Assembly (NCBI GenBank): GCA_045631075.1
Contig: JAZQUC010000049.1
Coordinates: 1 to 29,569, forward strand
From: Fimenecus sp045631075
Lineage (GTDB): Bacteria > Bacillota > Clostridia > Oscillospirales > Acutalibacteraceae
Direction: 5' to 3'
Length of the DNA stretch: 29,569 nt
Made by a program: the position numbers and the translations under genes. Position 1 is the first letter of the stretch, and each line of letters starts with the position of its first letter. This document shows, one piece after another, positions 1 through 6,900 of this stretch. The notes beneath the pieces were generated by a model that saw only the letters and a list, made by a program, of their open reading frames with translations, was not told where the DNA came from and did not search any database.

Positions 1-266
1 AGAGCACGTGAAAGACCGTGACGGATAGCACCAGCCTGACCTGTAACGCCACCACCGTTTACACGGCATACGATATCGAACTTATCAGCTGTTCCTGTAA
101 GAGCAAGAGGCTGACGAACGATAAGCTTAAGTGTTTCAAGACCGAAATAATCGTCGATTTCTCTGTCGTTGATGATGATTTTGCCTGTACCTGCATATAC
201 ACGTACACGAGCTACTGATTTCTTTCTTCTACCTGTACCGTAGAAAAATGGACTTGTTTCGTACAT
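1..266 (-). CDS. rpsI: 30S ribosomal protein S9, partial (C-terminus outside window)
   Basis: This is a protein of the 30S ribosomal subunit. The minus-strand translation begins MYETSPFFYGTGRRKKSVAR and continues through RVRVYAGTGKIIINDRE and QAGAIRHGLSR, which are hallmark segments of S9. The ATG at 264-266 is preceded by a good GGAGG site about 8 nt upstream. About 88 codons are visible; the basic C-terminal tail that reaches the decoding centre lies off the left edge. It follows rplM after 18 nt, the conserved L13-S9 order, and should be co-transcribed from the rplM promoter at 753-781. The identification is secure; only the 3' end is missing. Confidence 0.97.
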   Translation of the reverse strand, partial: MYETSPFFYGTGRRKKSVARVRVYAGTGKIIINDREIDDYFGLETLKLIVRQPLALTGTADKFDIVCRVNGGGVTGQAGAIRHGLSRA

Positions 267-284
267 TTAAATAGCCTCCCTTTC

Positions 285-713
285 TTAGAATTCTCTTGTT
301 TCTGGTTTCTGTGCAGCATGCTTGTGGTCTGCACCGCGGTATACACGAAGACGAGTAAGTGCTTCACGACCGATTACTGTGTCAGGAATCATACCCTTAA
401 CTGCCTTTGTTACTGCGAACTCTGGCTTTGTCTTCATAAGAGTCTTATACTTAACTTCTTTCATGTTACCAACATAACCTGTGTGGTGATAGTACATTTT
501 CTGTTCAAGCTTGTTACCTGTAAGAACAACTTTCTCTGCATTAATGATGATTACGTGGTCACCACAGTCAGCATGAGGTGTGAATGTTGGCTTGTGCTTA
601 CCTCTAAGAAGAACAGCAGCTTCAGCAGCTACGCTACCAAGTGTTTTGCCTGCTGCGTCAAGCACATACCAGTTACGGGTAATGTCGCCCTTTTTTGGCA
701 TATAAGTTGACAT
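285..713 (-). CDS. rplM: 50S ribosomal protein L13
   Basis: A protein of the 50S subunit that binds 23S rRNA early in assembly. The 142-residue length is normal for bacterial L13. Typical segments are visible: RNWYVLDAAGKTLGSVAAEAA near the N-terminus, LLRGKHKPTFTPHADCGDHV in the middle, YYHHTGYVGNMKE, and GMIPDTVIGREALTRLRVY towards the end. The ATG at 711-713 has GGAGGT 7 nt upstream. It is the first gene of an L13-S9 operon. The leader between the inferred start site (about 746) and the ATG is only about 33 nt, so I see no room for an autoregulatory leader structure. Confidence 0.97.
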   Translation of the reverse strand: MSTYMPKKGDITRNWYVLDAAGKTLGSVAAEAAVLLRGKHKPTFTPHADCGDHVIIINAEKVVLTGNKLEQKMYYHHTGYVGNMKEVKYKTLMKTKPEFAVTKAVKGMIPDTVIGREALTRLRVYRGADHKHAAQKPETREF

Positions 714-752
714 AGAACTTACCTCCGAATAATATTTTTTTTATGCTTGAAG

Positions 753-781
753 ATTATAACAAAGGGAAAACCAAAAGTCAA
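753..781 (-). promoter_or_regulatory. Sigma-A promoter of rplM-rpsI
   Basis: On the minus strand there is TTGACT (776-781), a 17-nt spacer and a perfect TATAAT (753-758), directly upstream of rplM. The predicted start site is near 746. The match is strong, as expected for a ribosomal protein operon. Confidence 0.8.
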
Positions 782-887
782 CACAAATTTTTGATTTTTT
801 AATGAGAATAATATAAATCTTCATTTTTCTCTTGTTTTCTCATTTTTTCATATATTTTTCTTTTATATTATTTTTACAATTTATTTG

Positions 888-916
888 TTTACTTTTACAC
901 AAAATTAAGATAAAAT
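888..916 (+). promoter_or_regulatory. Possible promoter for the ttcA-like gene
   Basis: TTTACT (888-893), a 17-nt spacer and TAAAAT (911-916) are oriented towards the ttcA-like gene. The region is very A+T-rich, so chance matches are likely. The resulting leader of about 115 nt would carry the hairpin element at 966-1013. Confidence 0.4.
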
Positions 917-960
917 ATTGTTAATGTATTACAATAGTTAATTAAATTGAGATATTACCT

Positions 961-1013
961 ATCTCTCCCTCCGTCATGGCTACGCCATGCCACCTCCCTC
1001 GTCAGAGGGAGGC
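961..1013. repeat. GC-rich double-hairpin extragenic element
   Basis: The 323-base gap between rplM and the ttcA-like gene (714-1036) is mostly A+T-rich and featureless apart from the promoters and this element. It contains two perfect hairpins: CATGGC/GCCATG around a 3-nt loop (975-989) and CCTCCCTC/GAGGGAGG around GTCA (993-1012). The 19-nt core at 993-1011 recurs exactly at 8438-8456. No T-run follows, so it does not look like a terminator. A dispersed repeat (REP/MITE-like) is the best reading. Confidence 0.65.
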
Positions 1014-1036
1014 AATAACAGAAATGAGGTTTTTGA

Positions 1037-1780
1037 GTGCAGAAGTTATTAAGTCTTGTCCGTGCAGGTGTTGACAAATATAATATGATAGAAGACGGTG
1101 ACAAAATTGCCGTTTGTGTTTCAGGTGGAAAAGACAGCGTTGTTATGCTTTTGTGCCTTATAAATCTTAAGATTTTTTTTCCTAAAAAATTCGACCTTTG
1201 TGCAATTACTCTTGACCCACAGTTTTATGGTGAATGTGCTGATTATTCAGAAATTGAAGAAATCTGTAAAAAGTACGATATACCATATATAATTAAAAGA
1301 ACTGAATTGTATCACATCATTTTTGAAGAAAGAAAAGAGAGCAATCCTTGCAGTCTTTGTGCTCGAATGCGTCGTGGACTTTTACACGATACTGCAAAAG
1401 AATTAGGATGCAACAAAATAGCACTCGGTCATCATCTTGACGATGCTGCTGAAACATTTATTATGAATTTATTTGGCAACGGCAGAGCAGAAAGTTTCTC
1501 CCCTGTTTCATATCTTTCAAGAAAAGATTTATATATGATTAGGCCTATGGTTTTTGCTTACGAAACAGATATTACACGAGTTGCAAACAAGGAAAATGTG
1601 CCTATCATAAAAAGTTTGTGTCCTGCTGACGAAAAGACAAACAGAGAGGATACTAAAAATCTTCTTCGTGACCTTGAAAAACGATATCCTGCTTTAAGAC
1701 AGAAGATTATCGGTGGTATGCAACGCGGTAATATCAGCGGTTGGGGAATAAATGAAGTAAAAAGTAATAGTGAAAAGTGA
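1037..1780 (+). CDS. ttcA: TtcA-like tRNA thiolation enzyme (tRNA 2-thiocytidine biosynthesis family)
   Basis: An ATP-dependent tRNA thiolase of the PP-loop superfamily. In TtcA the enzyme adenylates C32 of certain tRNAs and inserts sulfur using a [4Fe-4S] cluster. Visible here are the PP-loop SGGKDS (residues 29-34), a CxxC pair (C105, C108) in the segment NPCSLCARMRRGLL, the motif GHHLDDAAETFIMNLF (about 131-146), and a third cysteine (C195) in SLCPADEKTNRED. That is the three-cysteine pattern that binds the cluster in TtcA. The start is GTG at 1037, with a GAGGT-like site at 1026-1030; an ATG at 1024 is out of frame. The length of 247 aa is somewhat short for TtcA. The target nucleotide is inferred from the family; related TtuA-like enzymes act on other positions. 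Confidence 0.85.
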   Translation: MQKLLSLVRAGVDKYNMIEDGDKIAVCVSGGKDSVVMLLCLINLKIFFPKKFDLCAITLDPQFYGECADYSEIEEICKKYDIPYIIKRTELYHIIFEERKESNPCSLCARMRRGLLHDTAKELGCNKIALGHHLDDAAETFIMNLFGNGRAESFSPVSYLSRKDLYMIRPMVFAYETDITRVANKENVPIIKSLCPADEKTNREDTKNLLRDLEKRYPALRQKIIGGMQRGNISGWGINEVKSNSEK

Positions 1781-1790
1781 AGAAGTTTCT

Positions 1791-1819
1791 TTGACAATAC
1801 ATATTATATGTGATAAAAT
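1791..1819 (+). promoter_or_regulatory. Strong sigma-A promoter for the DUF975-apgM-metY run
   Basis: A perfect TTGACA (1791-1796), a 17-nt spacer and TAAAAT (1814-1819) lie 10 nt after the ttcA stop. The predicted start site is near 1826, about 25 nt before the DUF975 ATG. No terminator is visible before 5162, so it probably drives three genes. Confidence 0.8.
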
Positions 1820-1837
1820 TAAATAGTTATTTTTGAA

Positions 1838-1843
1838 AGAAGG
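1838..1843 (+). promoter_or_regulatory. Ribosome binding site fixing the DUF975 start at 1851
   Basis: AGAAGG lies 7 nt before ATG 1851. The in-frame TTG at 1833 lies upstream of this site and only about 7 nt from the inferred transcription start, so it is unlikely to be used. Confidence 0.6.
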
Positions 1844-1850
1844 TTTTGTT

Positions 1851-2639
1851 ATGACACAGTTCAACAGAGAAGCAATAAAAAAAGAAGCTCGACAGTTTAT
1901 TGATACAGACCGTAAATGGCTCACTATGGGTCTTGCTTGTCTTCCGATTGAACTTATTGTGACAGCTCTCAGCAGTGGTAGTCAGGTTGCACAGCGTTTT
2001 TCACAAGATGACGGAGCATATTTCAGAGTATCCTTTGGCGGTGGTTTTCTTGCATGGTTACTGATTCCGTTTACCGTTGCAATTGCCGGATATTTTCTTA
2101 ATTATCTTCGTGGTGCTAATCCGCATTGGAAAAGCCTTTATCACGAAGGTATTGACAGATACGGTAAATATATTACGGTTGGTATTATTACTGAAATTAT
2201 TATTTTACTTTGGACATTGTTACTCATTATTCCAGGTATTATAAAAACATATGAATATTATTTTGTTAATCACATTATCCATGATAATCCTAATTTAGAC
2301 CACAAACAAGCAAGAGATTTAAGTAAAAGAATGACTGACGGTTTTAAATCCGATTTATTTGTTTTGGATTTATCATTTTTCTTCTGGTATCTGCTTGTTG
2401 CTTTGACATTCGGCATTGCGTCAGTTTATGTTTCTCCATACACAAACTGTACAAAAGCAATGTACTATGAAAACCTTAAACACAATGCACTTGTTAACGG
2501 ACTTGCAAGGCCTGATGAATTTGGCATATATCCTGTACCACAGGCAAGTTTTGATAACAATTCACCTTTTGTAAATGACAACAACACTGTTGAACCTGTT
2601 GTTGAAGAAACAAATTTCGACAACGATATAAATGAATAA
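1851..2639 (+). CDS. DUF975 family integral membrane protein
   Basis: A 262-residue multi-pass membrane protein of unknown biochemical function. The N-terminal MTQFNREAIKKEARQ resembles the short amphipathic start of DUF975 proteins. Hydrophobic segments follow: about 31-44, a long one around FLAWLLIPFTVAIAGYFLNYL, YITVGIITEIIILLWTLLLIIPGI, and FFFWYLLVALTFGIASVYV. The loop IPGIIKTYEYYFVNHIIHDNP is typical of the family. The C-terminus is hydrophilic, acidic and Asn-rich (about 215-262) and probably cytoplasmic. It is the first gene after a strong promoter and lies 25 nt before apgM, but the position suggests no specific link to amino-acid metabolism. The family assignment is by pattern. Confidence 0.75.
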   Translation: MTQFNREAIKKEARQFIDTDRKWLTMGLACLPIELIVTALSSGSQVAQRFSQDDGAYFRVSFGGGFLAWLLIPFTVAIAGYFLNYLRGANPHWKSLYHEGIDRYGKYITVGIITEIIILLWTLLLIIPGIIKTYEYYFVNHIIHDNPNLDHKQARDLSKRMTDGFKSDLFVLDLSFFFWYLLVALTFGIASVYVSPYTNCTKAMYYENLKHNALVNGLARPDEFGIYPVPQASFDNNSPFVNDNNTVEPVVEETNFDNDINE

Positions 2640-2651
2640 ATTATAACCCTT

Positions 2652-2656
2652 GGAGG
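2652..2656 (+). promoter_or_regulatory. Ribosome binding site fixing the apgM start at 2665
   Basis: A perfect GGAGG lies 8 nt before ATG 2665. The alternative in-frame TTG at 2650 overlaps it and would add only five atypical residues. Confidence 0.7.
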
Positions 2657-2664
2657 CATTAGAT

Positions 2665-3873
2665 ATGAAATATGTTGTAGTTTTGTATGATGGAATGGCT
2701 GACTATCCTGTTCCACAGTTTGACGGCAAGACACCAATGATGCTTGCTAAAAAGCCTAATTTTGACTCTCTTGCAAAAAAAGGTACAGTAGGTCTTGTAA
2801 AGACTGTTCCTGACGGAATGAAGCCAGGTAGTGACGTTGCAAATATGAGCGTTATGGGTTTTGACCCATCAATTTATTACACAGGCAGAAGCCCTCTTGA
2901 GGCTGCAAGTATCGGTGTTGACCTTAAAGATACTGATGTTACTCTTCGTTGTAATGTTGTTACTCTTTCTGACGAAGAAAATTATGCTGATAAGACTATG
3001 GTTGACTATTGTGCAGACGATATTTCTACTGAAGAAGCAGAAAAGATTATTGCAACTGTACAAGAGCATTTCGGAAACGATATTTATAAATTCTATAGTG
3101 GTGTAAGCTACCGTCATTGTCTTGTATGGGACAAGGGTACAACTGACCTTGGTAATATGACTCCACCACACGATATTTCGGGCAGAGTTGTCAAAGAATA
3201 CCTTTCAACAAGTGAAAATGCAGCTGACCTTATCAGAATGATGAAAGAAAGCTACGATTTACTTAAGGACCATCCTGTTAATATTGAAAGAATCAAGAAC
3301 GGTAAGCGTCCTGCTAACTCAATCTGGCTTTGGGGTGAAGGCAAAAAACCTGCACTCTCACCATTTGAAGAACTTTATGGCATCAAGGGTGCTGTAATTT
3401 CAGCCGTTGACCTTCTTAAGGGTATCGGTAAATGCGCTAAAATGGAAACACCTGATGTAGAAGGTGCAACAGGATACATTGACACTAACTTTGTAGGCAA
3501 GGCTGAAGCTGCTGTTGAAGCACTTAAAAATGGTTGTGATTATGCATACATTCATATTGAAGCTCCTGACGAATGCGGTCACAGAAGAGAGCCTGAAAAC
3601 AAGGTTCGTGCTATTGAAATTATTGATAAACAGGTATTGCCTATTCTCTTTGAAGGTCTTAAGGACTATGATGATTACAAGATTATGATTCTTCCTGACC
3701 ATCCGACACCTATTGTTACTGCAACTCACGCTTCTGACCCTGTTCCATTTATGATTTATCATAAGAACAATGAAGTAAATGGTGTTGACACTATCAACGA
3801 AGAAACTGCAAAGGCAACAGGTCTTTTCGTTGAAAGTGGTGTCCAGCTTATGAAGAAATTTTTGGAGGACTAA
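2665..3873 (+). CDS. apgM: ApgM-type cofactor-independent phosphoglycerate mutase / proposed homoserine kinase
   Basis: A 402-residue enzyme of the alkaline-phosphatase-like metalloenzyme superfamily, archaeal-type iPGM branch. Seen in order: D9 of the first metal motif in VVVLYDGMADYP, the nucleophile S56 in MKPGSDVANMSVMGFDP, YTGRSPLEAASIGV, HIEAPDECGHR, then ILPDHPTPI and THASDPVPF, which carry the remaining Asp/His metal ligands. All catalytic elements appear intact. The family interconverts 2- and 3-phosphoglycerate; one subfamily was also proposed from gene context to be a homoserine kinase. Here the stop lies 5 nt before metY, whose binding site is inside this gene's end, so the two are translationally coupled. 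That context favours an amino-acid role, but the substrate cannot be read from sequence alone. Confidence 0.85.
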   Translation: MKYVVVLYDGMADYPVPQFDGKTPMMLAKKPNFDSLAKKGTVGLVKTVPDGMKPGSDVANMSVMGFDPSIYYTGRSPLEAASIGVDLKDTDVTLRCNVVTLSDEENYADKTMVDYCADDISTEEAEKIIATVQEHFGNDIYKFYSGVSYRHCLVWDKGTTDLGNMTPPHDISGRVVKEYLSTSENAADLIRMMKESYDLLKDHPVNIERIKNGKRPANSIWLWGEGKKPALSPFEELYGIKGAVISAVDLLKGIGKCAKMETPDVEGATGYIDTNFVGKAEAAVEALKNGCDYAYIHIEAPDECGHRREPENKVRAIEIIDKQVLPILFEGLKDYDDYKIMILPDHPTPIVTATHASDPVPFMIYHKNNEVNGVDTINEETAKATGLFVESGVQLMKKFLED

Positions 3874-3878
3874 TACAA

Positions 3879-5150
3879 ATGAGTTATAACAGAGATACAA
3901 TTTGCGTTCAGGGTGCTTACAGGCCAAAGAACGGTGAACCACGAGTACTTCCTATTGTACAGAGTACAACATTCAAATATGACACAAGTGAAGCTATGGC
4001 TAAGCTTTTCGACCTTGAGCCTGGTTATATGTACACTCGTCTTGCTAACCCTACAAGTGATGCAGTAGCACAGAAAATCACAATGCTCGAGGGTGGTGTT
4101 GCAGGTGTTCTCACATCATCAGGACAGGCTGCTAACTTTTTCTCACTCATTAACATTATGGGTGCCGGAGACCATTTCGTAAGTGCTGCAACAATTTACG
4201 GTGGTACATTCAACCTTTTCAATGTTACAATGAGAAAGCTCGGCATTGAGGTTACATTTGTTGACCCGAATGCAAGTGAAGAAGAAATTCAGGCTGCTTT
4301 CAAGCCTAACACAAAGGCTCTTTTCGGTGAAACTATTGCAAACCCATCACTTGATATTCTCGATATTGAAAAGTTTGCAAAGATTGCTCACGCTAACGGT
4401 GTTCCACTTATTATCGATAACACATTCCCAACACCAATCAACTGTCGTCCATTTGAATTCGGTGCTGACATTGTTACACATTCAACAACAAAGTATATGG
4501 AAGGTCATGCTAACATTATCGGTGGTGCAGTTATCGACAGCGGTAACTTTGATTGGGAACAGAATGACAAATTCCCTGGACTTACACAGCCTGATGAAAG
4601 CTATCACGGTGCTGTTTATACAAAGGATTTCGGCAAAGCAGGTTATGTTACAAAAATCGTTGCACAGCTTCTTCGTGACTACGGTTCAACTCCTGCTCCA
4701 CAGAACTCATACTACCTTAACTTAGGTCTTGAAACACTTCACCTTCGTATGGAAAGACATTGCTCTAATGCTCTTGCAGTTGCAAAGTATCTTGAAGGCA
4801 ATGACAAGATTTCCTGGGTTAACTACCCTGCTCTTCCTGGCAACAAGTATTATGACCTTGTTCAGAAATATATGCCAAACGGCACTTGTGGTGTTGTTTC
4901 ATTCGGTGTCAAGGGTGGCAGAGATGCTGCTGAAAAGTTTATGAACTCACTTAAGCTTGCAGCAGTTGTTACTCATGTTGCAGATGCAAGAACTTGTGTG
5001 CTTCACCCTGCTTCATCAACTCACAGACAGTTAAGTGACCAGGAACTTATTGAATGTGGTGTATCACCTGACCTTATCAGATTCTCAGTTGGTATTGAAA
5101 ATGTCAACGATATCATTGCTGATATTGAACAGGCACTTGCTAATATATAA
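3879..5150 (+). CDS. metY: O-acetylhomoserine sulfhydrylase (homocysteine synthase), MetY type
   Basis: A PLP-dependent enzyme of the Cys/Met metabolism family (fold type I), 423 aa, which condenses O-acetyl-L-homoserine with sulfide to homocysteine in the cytoplasm. Visible motifs are YTRLANPTSDAV (about 48-63), SSGQAANFFSLINIMGAGDH, the PLP-ring aspartate D180 in PLIIDNTFPTP, and the Schiff-base K205 in THSTTKYMEGHANIIGG. Later come SYYLNLGLETLHLRMERH and RFSVGIENVNDII. The length and the long insert around 213-245 favour MetY over MetB/MetC. The binding site GGAGG (3864-3868) lies within the end of apgM. An intrinsic terminator follows at 5162. No SAM riboswitch or T-box is visible upstream. 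Confidence 0.92.
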   Translation: MSYNRDTICVQGAYRPKNGEPRVLPIVQSTTFKYDTSEAMAKLFDLEPGYMYTRLANPTSDAVAQKITMLEGGVAGVLTSSGQAANFFSLINIMGAGDHFVSAATIYGGTFNLFNVTMRKLGIEVTFVDPNASEEEIQAAFKPNTKALFGETIANPSLDILDIEKFAKIAHANGVPLIIDNTFPTPINCRPFEFGADIVTHSTTKYMEGHANIIGGAVIDSGNFDWEQNDKFPGLTQPDESYHGAVYTKDFGKAGYVTKIVAQLLRDYGSTPAPQNSYYLNLGLETLHLRMERHCSNALAVAKYLEGNDKISWVNYPALPGNKYYDLVQKYMPNGTCGVVSFGVKGGRDAAEKFMNSLKLAAVVTHVADARTCVLHPASSTHRQLSDQELIECGVSPDLIRFSVGIENVNDIIADIEQALANI

Positions 5151-5161
5151 ATGCAAAATTA

Positions 5162-5191
5162 AAGGGACGATAACTCGTCCCTTATTTTTAT
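5162..5191 (+). terminator. Intrinsic terminator after metY
   Basis: A perfect 9-bp stem, AAGGGACGA/TCGTCCCTT, with loop TAAC (5162-5183) is followed by ATTTTTATT. It ends the DUF975-apgM-metY run. On the minus strand it is followed by TTTAATTTT, so it may also stop transcription coming from the XRE gene. Confidence 0.9.
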
Positions 5192-5200
5192 TGTGAAACA

Positions 5201-5250
5201 ACAAGGTTCCGGGGTACCCAACCGCATTTTTAATGCATTGATGGGTCGGG
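5201..5250. repeat. Structured extragenic element next to the XRE gene
   Basis: It contains the palindrome GGGTACCC (5212-5219) and a hairpin GCATT/AATGC (5224-5236) nested inside ACCCA/TGGGT (5216-5220 with 5242-5246). It lies directly after the XRE stop codon on the minus strand, before the terminator hairpin. It is more G+C-rich than its surroundings and resembles a mobile or repeated extragenic sequence rather than a regulator, but only one copy is in the window. Confidence 0.45.
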
Positions 5251-5253
5251 TTC

Positions 5254-6036
5254 TTATTCTTCTACAAAGTACCAATCAGCTGGATTTCTTATAATATCAT
5301 TCTCATCAATAAAAATATCAATAAAATCTTCATCGTCTATTGTAACAATATGTTTGACATCATCATAAATATAAGCATATTTTTCCGCAACAATTTCTGC
5401 ACCAAAGAAAATATTTATATTTTTTCCACTTTCACCCGTAGAATATAAACCAATTTCTGAAATTTTCGCACTCGTTCCACCAACAAAATTCATTCTGCTG
5501 TTAAACAATTCATTTTCTTCAAAAAACAGCATATGTGCTTTTTCATTATCATGATAGAGATATGCTATATAATCGCCTTTCACAGCAAATTTGCTGCATG
5601 AATATTGAAATATGTTTTCAACATTCAACTTGTCACGAAACATAGCTTTAATAGCGTAATCATCATTGACTGATATTGAATTTGTATATTGATAAATAGG
5701 ATATGACGCGAAAATCCCAATCAACAAAACCAAAGTAAGAATAATTATAAGTAAAATTTTAGATTTTGATTTTTTTAATGATTTTACAATTATTTCATTT
5801 GATGCAGTTGAGATTTCTTCTTGATTAATTTTTTCACCATTAAGTATTTCTGCAACGGACACATTCAGTATTTCAGCAAGAGGCATAAGTAACGATACAT
5901 CCGGTGAGCTTCTGCCCGTTTCCCATTTTGAAACAGCTTTATCGGTAATATTAAGTTTTTCAGCTAAATCTTTTTGGTTGTATCCAAGTTCTTTTCTTCG
6001 TTCCGCTATAAATCTGCCTGTCTTGTTATTATCCAT
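5254..6036 (-). CDS. Membrane-anchored XRE-family regulator
   Basis: A 260-residue one-component protein. Residues about 8-62 form a Cro/C1-type helix-turn-helix: FIAERRKELGYNQKDLAEKLNITDKAVSKWETG followed by PDVSLLMPLAEILNVSVAEILNGE. A basic linker (KSLKKSKSK, 86-94) leads into one transmembrane helix at about 94-112 (ILLIIILTLVLLIGIFASYP). The remaining 145 residues are hydrophilic, acidic and probably outside the membrane, and I do not recognise them. The ATG at 6034-6036 has AGGAGGT 7 nt upstream. The architecture suggests DNA binding coupled to a signal at or across the membrane. A palindrome at 6088-6100 in the promoter region is a candidate operator. The target genes are unknown. Confidence 0.85.
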   Translation of the reverse strand: MDNNKTGRFIAERRKELGYNQKDLAEKLNITDKAVSKWETGRSSPDVSLLMPLAEILNVSVAEILNGEKINQEEISTASNEIIVKSLKKSKSKILLIIILTLVLLIGIFASYPIYQYTNSISVNDDYAIKAMFRDKLNVENIFQYSCSKFAVKGDYIAYLYHDNEKAHMLFFEENELFNSRMNFVGGTSAKISEIGLYSTGESGKNINIFFGAEIVAEKYAYIYDDVKHIVTIDDEDFIDIFIDENDIIRNPADWYFVEE

Positions 6037-6057
6037 AATTATTACCTCCTTGACATA

Positions 6058-6086
6058 AAGATAACATAATTTTTGAGAAAAGTCAC
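6058..6086 (-). promoter_or_regulatory. Possible promoter of the XRE gene
   Basis: On the minus strand GTGACT (6081-6086), a 17-nt spacer and TATCTT (6058-6063) lie just upstream of the ribosome binding site. The -35 and -10 are both weak, consistent with a regulated or low-level promoter. It lies downstream of the terminator at 6137-6166, as needed for independent transcription. Confidence 0.35.
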
Positions 6087-6087
6087 C

Positions 6088-6100
6088 CTACCGTCGGTAG
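6088..6100. promoter_or_regulatory. Perfect 13-bp palindrome, candidate operator
   Basis: CTACCG-T-CGGTAG is a perfect inverted repeat immediately upstream of the putative -35 of the XRE gene. Its size and symmetry suit a dimeric repressor or activator, plausibly the XRE protein itself. No second copy was noticed in the window. Confidence 0.5.
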
Positions 6101-6136
6101 AATCGTGAAAAATGTTCAAAATATAATTTATTGTAC

Positions 6137-6166
6137 AAAAAAACGGAGTCAAATTACGACTCCGTT
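6137..6166 (-). terminator. Intrinsic terminator after the divergent PAP2 gene
   Basis: A 9-bp stem, AACGGAGTC/GACTCCGTT, with loop AAATTAC (6142-6166) is followed on the minus strand by a run of T (6143 down to 6137). It lies 17 nt past the stop codon of the PAP2-like gene and separates it from the XRE gene. Confidence 0.88.
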
Positions 6167-6183
6167 CTACTATGTTTTTATTT

Positions 6184-6675
6184 TTAGAAATTAAACTGTT
6201 CGAATATTGAAACATATTCAGGGAATAATGGTGTGAATTTAAGGATAATGAGTGCAACGCTTGCACCTACGATAAAACCACCGATAACTTCAGGCAAGGT
6301 ATGCCCCTCAACCTTTTTGAGTTTTTTAAGATTCTTACCAAGAACTGCTTCACGGACAAGCTTGAATTCATCAGTAAGTTTTCCCATTGGAAGTCTTACT
6401 TTAATGGCATCAAACATTGTAATAAACGCGAATACACCTGCTACTGCGAAGATATTTGAATTCCAACCCTCGAGAGCACCGATGCAAGTGCAAAGTGAAA
6501 TAACTGTTGCAGTATGTGAACTTGGCATACCACCAAGCTTAAAAAGTGTTTCGATTGTAACTTTTTTTGCTTCTTCGCCATTCTTTTTATCGATAAAATA
6601 TTTTACTGTATTGATGATTACTTTCATTAACTGTGCCACGAACCATGCACAAAGACAAACTAAAAAAATTCTCAT
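6184..6675 (-). CDS. Divergent PAP2 family membrane protein (DUF212, YuiD-like)
   Basis: A 163-residue membrane protein related to type 2 phosphatidic acid phosphatases. GGMPSSHTA (48-56) and GHTLPEVIGG (124-133) match the PSGH- and H-containing catalytic motifs of the superfamily. Hydrophobic segments lie at about 2-24, 56-70, 76-90 and 130-146. The family is widespread in Firmicutes; lipid phosphate or undecaprenyl pyrophosphate turnover has been suggested, but the activity is not settled. The ATG at 6673-6675 has an AAAGGAG site upstream. The gene appears monocistronic, with its own promoter (6750-6778) and terminator (6137-6166). Confidence 0.87.
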   Translation of the reverse strand: MRIFLVCLCAWFVAQLMKVIINTVKYFIDKKNGEEAKKVTIETLFKLGGMPSSHTATVISLCTCIGALEGWNSNIFAVAGVFAFITMFDAIKVRLPMGKLTDEFKLVREAVLGKNLKKLKKVEGHTLPEVIGGFIVGASVALIILKFTPLFPEYVSIFEQFNF

Positions 6676-6749
6676 ATTTTCTCCTTTTTGATTTTCTTTT
6701 ACATAATTTTACAATATAAATTAATAAAAAGCAAGTGAATGTTACAATA

Positions 6750-6778
6750 TATATATTTCTTTTTGGCAAAATAGTCAA
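6750..6778 (-). promoter_or_regulatory. Promoter of the divergent PAP2 gene
   Basis: On the minus strand TTGACT (6773-6778), a 17-nt spacer and TATATA (6750-6755). An alternative, TTGCTT with 17 nt to TAAAAT, lies nearer the gene, so the exact start site is uncertain. Confidence 0.5.
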
Positions 6779-6836
6779 ATAAAGGTATTTTTTTTAGTGC
6801 AACAATACAAAATTCAATATTTGGTGCTATTTCTAT

Positions 6837-6865
6837 TTGAAAATTACTGTATATAGTGGTATGAT
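6837..6865 (+). promoter_or_regulatory. Sigma-A promoter of the uracil permease gene
   Basis: TTGAAA (6837-6842), a 17-nt spacer ending in an extended -10 TGG, and TATGAT (6860-6865). The predicted start near 6872 gives a leader of about 29 nt, too short for a PyrR attenuator. Confidence 0.78.
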
Positions 6866-6886
6866 TGATTTGACAAAATTGTTATC

Positions 6887-6891
6887 GGAGG
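6887..6891 (+). promoter_or_regulatory. Ribosome binding site fixing the uracil permease start at 6901
   Basis: GGAGG at 6887-6891 directly abuts the in-frame ATG at 6892 but is correctly spaced (9 nt) from ATG 6901. Confidence 0.65.
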
Positions 6892-6900
6892 ATGTTAAAA

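Noticed and set aside
318..710. A 130-residue plus-strand ORF
   Set aside because: It lies antisense within rplM, is Cys-rich and implausible, and has no binding site.
2640..2664. SAM riboswitch or T-box controlling apgM-metY
   Set aside because: The gap is only 25 nt and the upstream promoter leader is also short; there is no space for such a structure.
6872..6900. PyrR-type attenuator before the uracil permease
   Set aside because: The leader from the predicted start site is about 29 nt and holds only the ribosome binding site.
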